Below, one piece after another: positions 14,186-19,319 of a stretch of DNA of 19,319 nt. Where the stretch lies: positions 1 to 19,319 of the forward strand of contig WAMD01000016.1 in NCBI GenBank assembly GCA_015522495.1. The letters are read 5' to 3'. The stretch comes from Nanobdellati archaeon. Lineage in GTDB: Archaea > B1Sed10-29 > WALL01 > WAMD01. The stretch's first letter is position 1. Each line of letters starts with the position of its first letter. The notes under the pieces are model-generated. The model saw nothing but the letters and a program-made list of their open reading frames with translations, did no database searches and was not told where the DNA came from. Position numbers and translations under genes: made by a program.

Positions 14186-15606
14186 CATAATTCCTCCCAT
14201 ATGGCGCGGATTCCCTTTAATCCTTTCTTTAACACCATCCACTCTAGCATCTTTCTCTTCATTCCCTTTTCAAATGCAAATTTGGCTTTTACAGTATCAG
14301 GATCAACATACCCCCATGTCTTTATTGCATCCCTGAGCTCCTTGTGAGTCTTTGCATATTTTGCAGGACTTATCCCTTCAGCAATAGCGTCTGCTGCTTG
14401 TCTCAACGCCCTTGCTCCAGCCAGCGTTCCACCCGGGTGGCCGTGGACTCCACCACCGGCTTGTATAACGACATTTTTACCGTGGATTGCTACAGCTGCT
14501 TCAACTTTTCCCGGATCCATACCTCCACTGGCGACGCTCAGTATGGGTTTTATTTTTTTCCACCAGGTCTCACCTAGGCTCCCAAGGTAGAACTTCTCTG
14601 GGATATGGTAGTCCTCTGCAATCCTGTGGAAGTGATTTATTAACAGCGCTCCTCCCTCCATCTTCCCAACACCTGTGCCTATGTGGAGCTGGTCAACTCC
14701 TACTAGTCTCCAGAATTTTTCATAGATACCAAAGTTTATACCAAAGTTCCCCCTATGGTGGGCAGCATACCCAGCCCTGTGGGCGTGAACGAATAGTTTT
14801 GCCTTTCTTGCCTCGTCTACTATCTTCATTACAGTGGGTGTCCCTAGTATGAAGACATCCAGCATAACCATTTTCATTCCCGAGTCTTTGACATGCTCTA
14901 GCCTCTCTATCATCCTCTCAATGTTGGAATCAGTTATGTTTGTGGCGTATAGCTTCTTTTCCCCAGTCTTGGCCTCTACTCTATCTAGTGTATTGGCCAC
15001 CCGGTCAAACCTATCTTTCCATGGACAAAACTTTTGATCAACCAGGTTCTCGTCGTCCTTGACTAGGTCTAGGCCACCCAGCCAGGCTTTGTATGCTACG
15101 TCTGCAAACTCCTTTGGAGTTAGGCCTACCTTTGGCTTGACTATAGTCCCAACGTGTGGTCTTTTACTCTTCGTTGTCCCAACATACCTCCTGATCCCTT
15201 TTATCCCAGCTCCAGGTCCCTTAAACTGCCTTTGATATCTTTCTGGCAACTTTACGTCCAGCACGTAGCAGTCTTCGAGCTCCTTGAGGCCGAATAGGTT
15301 TCCAAGGACACCTGCAAAGAGTTGCATCACATTTTTATCATCAAAGTGTTCGTATGGATATGCCATGTAAACAAAACCAGAGTCCTTTGTGACTTTTATT
15401 ATTTTGAATATCCTCGCTCTGTAAAGTCTGAACACTTTTGACTTCATTGTACTTATCTTTGTCCATGTGCCAACACTGGACTCGCTCGCCACCGCTTCAG
15501 CAAGCTTTTCTACTGGCGCATGACCGTCCAGCCAGAACAGGACGATGAAATCATCATCTTTTGGTTCATACTTTTTATCTATGTAAGAATATCCTCCATA
15601 TGCCAT
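14185..15606 (-). CDS. rbcL: Ribulose-1,5-bisphosphate carboxylase, form III type
   Basis: A complete RuBisCO large subunit (473 aa) that carboxylates ribulose-1,5-bisphosphate to two 3-phosphoglycerates. The N-terminal domain has E42, T47 and N103 (ESSVGTWT, GNLFG). The barrel has K157 in KPKVGLTP, the metal site K183-D184-D185-E186 (K183 is the carbamylated lysine), H276, H308, loop-6 K315 (GTGVGKMEGG), S360-G361-G362, and AGGGVHGHPGG (383-393). All catalytic residues are present, so this is not a RuBisCO-like protein. Sequence style suggests the archaeal form III / III-like / II-III assemblage, where RuBisCO usually acts in AMP/nucleoside salvage rather than a Calvin cycle. No small subunit, AMP phosphorylase, R15P isomerase or phosphoribulokinase gene is in this window. 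ATG 15606 is preferred over GTG 15615 because the latter leaves no ribosome site. Confidence 0.96.
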   Translation of the reverse strand: MAYGGYSYIDKKYEPKDDDFIVLFWLDGHAPVEKLAEAVASESSVGTWTKISTMKSKVFRLYRARIFKIIKVTKDSGFVYMAYPYEHFDDKNVMQLFAGVLGNLFGLKELEDCYVLDVKLPERYQRQFKGPGAGIKGIRRYVGTTKSKRPHVGTIVKPKVGLTPKEFADVAYKAWLGGLDLVKDDENLVDQKFCPWKDRFDRVANTLDRVEAKTGEKKLYATNITDSNIERMIERLEHVKDSGMKMVMLDVFILGTPTVMKIVDEARKAKLFVHAHRAGYAAHHRGNFGINFGIYEKFWRLVGVDQLHIGTGVGKMEGGALLINHFHRIAEDYHIPEKFYLGSLGETWWKKIKPILSVASGGMDPGKVEAAVAIHGKNVVIQAGGGVHGHPGGTLAGARALRQAADAIAEGISPAKYAKTHKELRDAIKTWGYVDPDTVKAKFAFEKGMKRKMLEWMVLKKGLKGIRAIWEEL

Positions 15607-15616
15607 ATATACCACT

Positions 15617-16657
15617 TTATTTAATCAGCTTAACGACGTTATAGTCTACAGCTAGTTTCCCTTTTTCATATGCCTCTGCGAGGGCCTTGTTGAAGAGCTC
15701 CTTGAACTTAAAAGTGCTACCTCTATCTTTCACCTTAACCAATACTACATAGTTGATGTTTGAGTCTCCGAATGAGTCAATCTTTATGACAGGCTCAAAG
15801 TCATTAATTACCATGTCAGTCTTTTTCTTTATTTTTTCAACTATACTCCTAAGTTCCTTTATCGCTTTGTCTGATTTGATCTTATAACTGACACTAGCAG
15901 TTAGGGTGATGACTATGCCTGAGTCTGGCTTGAAGTAGTTAGTTATTACGGCGTCTGCTAATTTCTTGTTTGGTATTATTACTAGGTTGTTCGTCCATGT
16001 CCTTACTCTGGTTGTCCTCCATCCTATCTCCTCTATAGTTCCAGCTATGCCACCTTCCATCTCTATGTAGTCTCCAACTTCAAGGCTCTTGTCAGTGGAC
16101 ACATATATACCAGCGAAGTAGTTCTCAAGAGTGTCCTGGAAGGCCAGAGCGACAGCCAGACCGCCAACGCCTAGGGATGCTATTATAGGTGTGATCTCAA
16201 TACCAAACTGCGCTAGGATTATGACTATTGCAATTATGTATACTACTGCGTTTATCAGCTTTTTGGCAACTATTATGTAATTGTATTGGTACCCTCTTAT
16301 CCTCTTTACCTTGGTGGACCACTTTGCAAATCCAGTTACGGCCTTTGCTATACCATATGCTATTACGAGTATTAATGATGCTTGGATTATGAGGTCGAAG
16401 GATACTAGGTACTTTTGCATACCTGGATATATCGTTAGGCTTAGCCATATGGCTATAAGCACGATAGTAAGGTGTACAGGTAGCTCTAGTTCTCTAACCA
16501 GTATATCATCCAGCCTTGTCTTTGTCTCGCTAGCTAGCTTCTCCATAGTCTTCTTTATCGCAGCGTAAACTAGCTTTGAAGCTATTAACGCGATAATTAC
16601 AGTTAATATTGTATATGCTACCTCCGTCCAGGGGATATTTGATAACTCTATCATCAT
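15617..16657 (-). CDS. mscS: MscS-family small-conductance mechanosensitive channel
   Basis: 346 aa. A membrane channel that opens under tension to release solutes on osmotic downshock. Hydrophobic segments lie at about residues 12-33, 59-77, 86-103 and 133-150. The pore helix is SLGVGGLAVALAFQDTLENYFAG (about 161-183), with the Gly/Ala packing typical of MscS TM3. The beta domain EVGDYIEMEGGIAGTIEEIGWRTTRVRTWTNNLVIIPN follows, then an alpha/beta C-terminal domain. It has more TM segments than E. coli MscS (three). It is the first gene of the probable MscS-RuBisCO-CutA/Nudix operon. The ATG lies 22 nt after a TATA box with no Shine-Dalgarno site, so the transcript is probably leaderless. ATG 16654 is an alternative start. 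Confidence 0.95.
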   Translation of the reverse strand: MMIELSNIPWTEVAYTILTVIIALIASKLVYAAIKKTMEKLASETKTRLDDILVRELELPVHLTIVLIAIWLSLTIYPGMQKYLVSFDLIIQASLILVIAYGIAKAVTGFAKWSTKVKRIRGYQYNYIIVAKKLINAVVYIIAIVIILAQFGIEITPIIASLGVGGLAVALAFQDTLENYFAGIYVSTDKSLEVGDYIEMEGGIAGTIEEIGWRTTRVRTWTNNLVIIPNKKLADAVITNYFKPDSGIVITLTASVSYKIKSDKAIKELRSIVEKIKKKTDMVINDFEPVIKIDSFGDSNINYVVLVKVKDRGSTFKFKELFNKALAEAYEKGKLAVDYNVVKLIK

Positions 16658-16679
16658 GAGTTAGATAATGAAAACAAGG

Positions 16680-16686
16680 TTAAAAA
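16680..16686 (-). promoter_or_regulatory. TATA box of the MscS-RuBisCO-CutA/Nudix operon
   Basis: Minus strand TTTTTAA (inside AACCTTTTTAACC), ending 22 nt before the MscS ATG. This spacing places the start of transcription at or next to the start codon. Confidence 0.5.
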
Positions 16687-16725
16687 GGTTTTGATTGTTC
16701 TGAATTAATCCCTTTTCAGTTAGAA

Positions 16726-17340
16726 TCAGGGTTTGTTCAGTTTACTTTCTCTCTTCATCTTTTTGAGTTCAATCTCCCGCGCCTTCAAATTCATTTTGTC
16801 AATCATTTTTTCTATTTCTCTTTCAGTCTTTCTCCTTCTTGATATTATTTTTTTTAAGTCTTCACCAGGTAGCTTACTTACTTCCTTAAACACATCTATT
16901 TTTGCTTTTCTACTTTTTTGTTCCCTTAGTATATCCATTGTTTTTCCCTTTGATTTTTCTGCGAGTAATCCTGCAGATAACGTGATGTATGCTCCCAAAA
17001 CCCCACCAATTAACTCGGCAAATACCGGATTTTTAGAGAATGCACCTGCAGCAATTCCAGTCCCACTAAAAACACCGTATCGTACCGGAGCTAAATACTG
17101 TTCAATCAAATCATGTCTGACCTCCTTCACTTCCTCTTCTATCCTTCTAATTTTTGATCTTAGCTCATACGGGTGCATACTATGGGCCTGGGTAATTAAG
17201 TCGGTTATTTCTTTGTGCTGTTCAAGTAGTTTTTTCATATTGCTTGCGATCTTCCTTATCTTACCTGCATTATTGGGTAGCTTTGGCATCTTCCTTCCTT
17301 TTATAGCTTCTTTTGCTTTTCCCTTCGCGGTTATCGGCAT
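16726..17340 (-). CDS. Unrecognised coiled-coil protein with a hydrophobic centre
   Basis: 204 aa, family not recognised. Residues 1-82 are basic and helical with a heptad-like stretch (ELRSKIRRIEEEVKEVRHDLIEQYL). Residues about 83-127 are Gly/Ala-rich and hydrophobic (VFSGTGIAAGAF, then ELIGGVLGAYITLSAGLLA), enough for one or two short membrane helices. Residues 128-204 form a very charged helix rich in Lys/Arg/Glu. The layout, charged arm, small hydrophobic hairpin, charged arm, resembles membrane-anchored or membrane-associated scaffold proteins, but no function can be assigned. ATG 17340 is chosen over an upstream frame because GGTGATTAT precedes it; the upstream 21 codons are non-coding in style. 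Confidence 0.7.
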   Translation of the reverse strand: MPITAKGKAKEAIKGRKMPKLPNNAGKIRKIASNMKKLLEQHKEITDLITQAHSMHPYELRSKIRRIEEEVKEVRHDLIEQYLAPVRYGVFSGTGIAAGAFSKNPVFAELIGGVLGAYITLSAGLLAEKSKGKTMDILREQKSRKAKIDVFKEVSKLPGEDLKKIISRRRKTEREIEKMIDKMNLKAREIELKKMKRESKLNKP

Positions 17341-17371
17341 ATAATCACCATGTAACTTAAAAAAAGCCTGG

Positions 17372-17379
17372 TTTAAAAT
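17372..17379 (-). promoter_or_regulatory. Possible TATA box for the coiled-coil protein gene
   Basis: Minus strand ATTTTAAA ends 31 nt before the ATG at 17340. That leaves a leader of several bases that would contain the GGTGA site. A T7 run between them is an alternative box but is too close. Confidence 0.35.
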
Positions 17380-17448
17380 GATTATCGGTATGTATTTGTG
17401 CACGGTGACATTTAGTGATTAATTCGTGGTTGCCCATCGACTGCTCAC

Positions 17449-17932
17449 TTATTGGACGCGCTTGTTGACTATATTTATTAATTTAGTAATTACTTCTTCT
17501 TTTGTCTTACCTTCTGTGTTGACTATTATCTCGTTCTTGAGTGGAGGGATTTTTTTGTAGAGTTCGTACAATTCTTTTATTCTAGATTCGGGCATCCTAC
17601 TCTCAGTTGGCATTTTCATGTTCCTTTCAAACAACAAGTCTAGTTTGCCGATTAACCTGAACACGTAGGTCGGTTTTAACTCCACAACACTACCATTGTT
17701 CAAAAATGCACCTGACACGACCCAACATCCACCACCAGTCAATCTTTTTATTTTTCTTAGTGAGTACTTAAAGGCCTTACTTAAAGGCCTCAGGTGACAG
17801 GGGATCGCCGTTGAACTCATGTCTTACTTTATCTTCATCCAAGAATCCACACTCAAGCTTATGGGCGAGTACACTCCCTACGCTTGTTTTTCCAACACTT
17901 GATGGGCCTCTAATGAGTATTAGATATCTCAT
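17449..17932 (-). pseudogene. P-loop kinase-like gene split by a 13-bp tandem duplication
   Basis: Two frames make one protein. The first (17932-17777, 51 codons) encodes MRYLILIRGPSSVGKTSVGSVLAHKLECGFLDEDKVRH and stops at TAA. It carries a Walker A motif GPSSVGKTS (residues 9-17) and an acidic LDED strand. The second frame continues KYSLRKIKRLTGGGCWVVSGAF to a stop at 17449, including the kinase-like RMPESRIKELYELYKKI and a C-terminal IIVNTEGKTKEEVITKLI. The break is an exact tandem repeat of a 13-base unit (17765-17790). Removing one unit joins the frames into a 156-aa protein. Fold and size suggest an AAA_33-type P-loop nucleotide or small-molecule kinase; the substrate is unknown. It may be a true pseudogene, a phase-variable gene, or an assembly artefact. 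Confidence 0.85.
17765..17790 (-). repeat. Perfect 13-bp tandem duplication
   Basis: The minus strand has AGGCCTTTAAGTA twice in direct succession. The second copy brings the in-frame TAA that ends the first half of the P-loop kinase gene. Thirteen is not a multiple of three, so the duplication shifts the frame. Confidence 0.97.
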
Positions 17933-17954
17933 ATTTTTTTAATTCTTTTTAGGC

Positions 17955-17963
17955 ATATATAAA
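17955..17963 (-). promoter_or_regulatory. TATA box of the P-loop kinase gene
   Basis: Minus strand TTTATATAT, ending 22 nt before the ATG at 17932. The sequence in between has only A-rich DNA and no Shine-Dalgarno site, indicating a leaderless transcript. The promoter looks intact even though the gene is split. Confidence 0.6.
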
Positions 17964-18016
17964 TGAGCAGATGAGTGATTTAGTTGAGCTCTTAATTTTG
18001 CATTAGTGAAATCTAT

Positions 18017-18586
18017 CTATTTTTTGTGTATGGATCTGCAGGTATTAGCGTACCAGTTTATGAACTGTATGTAGTACTTGTCTAATTTTGTCCTGAGCAA
18101 GAACGTTATGTAACTTCCTGTAAATCCAACTGTTGCCCCCCCTAGGATATCGAACGGCCAGTGAACACCGCAAAATATCCTTGCAATTCCGACGAGTACT
18201 GCGTATATGAACAAAATGGATCCAGACCTGTACCATTTTAGGAAAAGAATCATAAACGCCAATGCGAAGACTGTGGTTGCTCCATCACTTGGAAATGATG
18301 AATCAGCCTCATGGGCAAATAAAGGCTTTGCAGCTCCTATGGCAAAAGGCCTTGGATGATAGTACACAGAAGATATGAATGTTGACATTACGAGCGAAAG
18401 TACAATTCCTGTTGTGACGAGTAGTGCAGTTCTTTTTTCCTCTTTTCCCTTAAACCAGAGGTAGATAATGTATAATGGAGCTACTGCCACATATGAATTT
18501 GCTATCAGAATCATTGTTTTATCCAGTAGTGGATTCACCCAGGCGTAGCTGGTTATCATGTGTAGTAATATAAGGTTCAATCCCAT
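18017..18586 (-). CDS. PAP2-family membrane protein, atypical active site
   Basis: 189 aa with about five or six membrane segments (roughly 3-15, 25-43, 54-73, 104-117, 122-140, 148-165). Type-2 phosphatidic acid phosphatases and undecaprenyl/dolichyl-diphosphate phosphatases use three motifs: K-x6-RP, PSxH and SR-x5-H-x3-D. Here motif 3 is A135-R136...H142...D146 (ARIFCGVHWPFD), keeping the nucleophilic His and its Asp. Motif 1 keeps R79-P80 but has Ser where Lys is expected. Motif 2 is SFPSDGATT (97-105), with Gly102 in the His position. The enzyme may be altered or inactive, or belong to a divergent subgroup. ATG 18586 is chosen over TTG 18592 because a TATA box lies 21 nt upstream (leaderless). 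Confidence 0.88.
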   Translation of the reverse strand: MGLNLILLHMITSYAWVNPLLDKTMILIANSYVAVAPLYIIYLWFKGKEEKRTALLVTTGIVLSLVMSTFISSVYYHPRPFAIGAAKPLFAHEADSSFPSDGATTVFALAFMILFLKWYRSGSILFIYAVLVGIARIFCGVHWPFDILGGATVGFTGSYITFLLRTKLDKYYIQFINWYANTCRSIHKK

Positions 18587-18607
18587 GTACAAGTTAGTTA
18601 CTCTTAC

Positions 18608-18616
18608 TTATTTATT
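18608..18616 (-). promoter_or_regulatory. TATA box of the PAP2-family gene
   Basis: Minus strand AATAAATAA, ending 21 nt before the ATG at 18586. The same spacing as in front of MscS and the P-loop kinase supports a leaderless transcript. Confidence 0.45.
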
Positions 18617-18666
18617 GGTTATGATTCTTGCTATTGAGTGATGTGTAGCTACCAGTCAACTAGTTG

Positions 18667-18682
18667 GTCCCGCCCCTCGGAT
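18667..18682 (-). repeat. Direct copy of the tRNA-Tyr 3' end
   Basis: The minus strand has ATCCGAGGGGCGGGAC. It matches 15 of 16 bases of the tRNA-Tyr T-stem/acceptor/discriminator end at 18747-18762, at an offset of exactly 80 bp. It directly follows the hairpin array. Possible readings are a target-site (att-like) duplication, a partial gene duplication, or a strand able to pair with the tRNA 5' acceptor CCCGCCC. Confidence 0.75.
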
Positions 18683-18685
18683 AGA

Positions 18686-18747
18686 GCCGTCACGTCGGCT
18701 CGCGGACAAACACTAGTTCACTCCGGCGGCGGGTTAAAAACCCGCAG
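18686..18747 (-). ncRNA. tRNA-linked hairpin array, copy 2 (after tRNA-Tyr)
   Basis: Same plan as after tRNA-Asp. Two bases after the discriminator comes a 17-nt hairpin A (GCGGGTT, TTT, AACCCGC; 18729-18745). A shorter variable hairpin B (CGGA/TCCG with an inner AAC/GTT) follows. Last is hairpin C (GCCG, ACGTGA, CGGC; 18686-18699), whose flanking 28 nt (18686-18713) match copy 1 at 26 positions. Hairpin A has a T5 run and could also act as a tRNA terminator. Function unknown. Confidence 0.6.
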
Positions 18748-18856
18748 TCCCGCCCCCCGGATTTGAACCGGGGACCAGTCGGTAGCTGCGGTCGGGAGGG
18801 CTTAAAGCCCCAGACCCACTACAGCCGACCGCTCTACCGGGCTGAGCTAGGGCGGG
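18748..18856 (-). tRNA. tRNA-Tyr (anticodon GTA) with intron
   Basis: 109 nt on the minus strand, 74 nt after removal of a 35-nt intron. Acceptor CCCGCCC/GGGCGGG with C1-G72 and discriminator A73, both archaeal tyrosine identity elements. D-stem GCTC/GAGC. Anticodon stem GTCGG/CCGAC with loop CTGTAGA after splicing, anticodon GTA. T-stem CCCGG/CCGGG with loop TTCAAAT. CCA is not encoded. Confidence 0.96.
18784..18818 (-). other. tRNA-Tyr intron (canonical position 37/38)
   Basis: A 35-nt intron between G37 and A38. A bulge-helix-bulge fits: a 4-bp central helix of CTGT (positions 32-35) with intron GCAG, a 5' bulge AG|T and a 3' bulge CT|A. Each is cut between the second and third base, as expected for the archaeal splicing endonuclease. 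The intron interior folds as GGTC/GACC and GGGC, TTTAA, GCCC. Confidence 0.88.
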
Positions 18857-18880
18857 GTATAGTCTTTATTGTGTGTCCTG

Positions 18881-18888
18881 TTTTTAAA
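18881..18888 (-). promoter_or_regulatory. TATA box of tRNA-Tyr
   Basis: Minus strand TTTAAAAA, ending 24 nt before the tRNA 5' end, the same distance as the tRNA-Asp box (25 nt). Confidence 0.6.
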
Positions 18889-18923
18889 TCTAGCGGTTGT
18901 TTGGATTAGTGTTTTAACAAATA

Positions 18924-19319
18924 TTATTGCCTTGTATTGGTTAGCAATTCATTCAATTTTATCACTTTGAGCCTTAGTAGATTTTCGAGGTCTTCTATAG
19001 CTTCCCTACGTGACGCAGTTGTGCCTTCTAAATATTTCCGTTTTCTATGATCTGTACCTACTAAAGGATTTTCTTCCATCCTTTTCCCTACCTCTTCCAA
19101 TTCTTTTATCTCATCTTCTTGCAGTCTCTTTAGCCTTTCCCAATCAGAGTAGAACTCTTTGTATTCAGCCAGGTCAAATTTCAAAGAGTGTTCTTCAATG
19201 ATCTTAGAGATCTCGTCTGGGTGGATTATTTCTACATCTTCATCAATCTTTGGTGTCTTTTCAATATCTTGCATGAAACTTTTCTCTTTGCTTTGGCTCC
19301 CGTTTTCGGACTTGATGAC
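18924..19319 (-). CDS. Unrecognised charged coiled-coil protein, 5' end outside window
   Basis: The frame is open from the window edge to a TAA at 18924. An internal ATG at 19274 gives 116 aa, but the 15 codons before it (polar, including SENGSQSKEKS) have no stop, and no promoter or Shine-Dalgarno site is visible there. The true start is therefore probably beyond the window. The protein is very acidic/basic and predicted helical: a disordered N-terminal part (IEKTPKIDEDVEIIHPDE) is followed by two long amphipathic helices (about 30-70 and 86-112 from that ATG) that could form a coiled-coil hairpin. No catalytic motif, membrane segment or known family recognised. Confidence 0.6.
   Translation of the reverse strand, partial: VIKSENGSQSKEKSFMQDIEKTPKIDEDVEIIHPDEISKIIEEHSLKFDLAEYKEFYSDWERLKRLQEDEIKELEEVGKRMEENPLVGTDHRKRKYLEGTTASRREAIEDLENLLRLKVIKLNELLTNTRQ

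Noticed and set aside
14186..14242. A longer CutA1-Nudix start at 14242
   Set aside because: It would add 19 residues lying inside the RuBisCO C-terminus; CutA1 begins at the MMLVYTT start behind GGGAGG.
16733..17344. A 203-codon open frame on the plus strand opposite the coiled-coil gene
   Set aside because: It is antisense to a frame with a good start, Shine-Dalgarno site and protein-like charged helices. Its product is a Phe/Ser/Leu-rich mirror of Lys/Glu codons with no recognisable domain.
1..19319. CRISPR arrays, insertion sequences or phage genes
   Set aside because: No regular spaced repeats, transposase, integrase or terminal inverted repeats were found. The only repeats are the tRNA-linked element, the tRNA-Tyr end copy and the 13-bp duplication.

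Overview
The window reads as archaeal chromosome. Almost every gene lies on the minus strand, so transcription runs from high to low coordinates. The evidence for an archaeon is: archaeal/eukaryotic-type ribosomal proteins (S4e, L19e, L32e, archaeal-length L18, S5 and L30), aIF1 and the RNase P protein Rpp29 inside the ribosomal cluster, an archaeal SecY followed by a DUF106 protein, a tRNA-Tyr with an intron after position 37, BRE/TATA promoters and GGTGA-type Shine-Dalgarno sites. Protein-coding DNA is AT-rich and lysine-rich while the tRNAs and other structured RNAs are very GC-rich. That contrast is typical of thermophiles with AT-rich genomes (inference). I cannot name the lineage; an archaeon with a form III-type RuBisCO, possibly DPANN or a euryarchaeote, is plausible.

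Region 1 (1-12998) is one continuous S10-spc superoperon. In order of transcription: L3, L4, L23, L2, S19, L22, S3, L29, aIF1, Rpp29, S17, L14, L24, S4e, L5, S14, S8, L6, L32e, L19e, L18, S5, L30, L15, SecY and a DUF106 membrane protein cut by the window edge. Genes are separated by a few bases or overlap, and several stop codons lie inside the next gene's Shine-Dalgarno site.

Region 2 (12999-13465) is a 450-base non-coding, GC-rich stretch. It has two BRE/TATA promoters in front of L3, structured leader RNA, tRNA-Asp(GTC), and a hairpin array immediately downstream of that tRNA.

Region 3 (13466-16657) is a probable operon: an MscS-type mechanosensitive channel, a complete form III-type RuBisCO large subunit, and a CutA1-Nudix fusion protein.

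Region 4 (16726-18586) holds an unrecognised coiled-coil/membrane protein, a P-loop kinase split by a 13-bp tandem duplication, and a PAP2-family membrane protein that lacks key motif residues. Region 5 (18667-19319) holds intron-containing tRNA-Tyr, a second copy of the tRNA-linked hairpin array, and an unrecognised coiled-coil protein that runs off the window.

The most unusual signal is the pair of tRNA-linked hairpin arrays. Two unrelated tRNA genes, 5.4 kb apart, are each followed after exactly 2 nt by a 17-nt hairpin of different sequence. Next comes a variable hairpin and then a near-identical 28-nt block (26 of 28 bases) ending in an invariant hairpin. At tRNA-Tyr a 16-nt copy of the tRNA 3' end recurs 80 bp downstream. 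This looks like a repeated structured RNA, or a tiny mobile element, attached to tRNA 3' ends.
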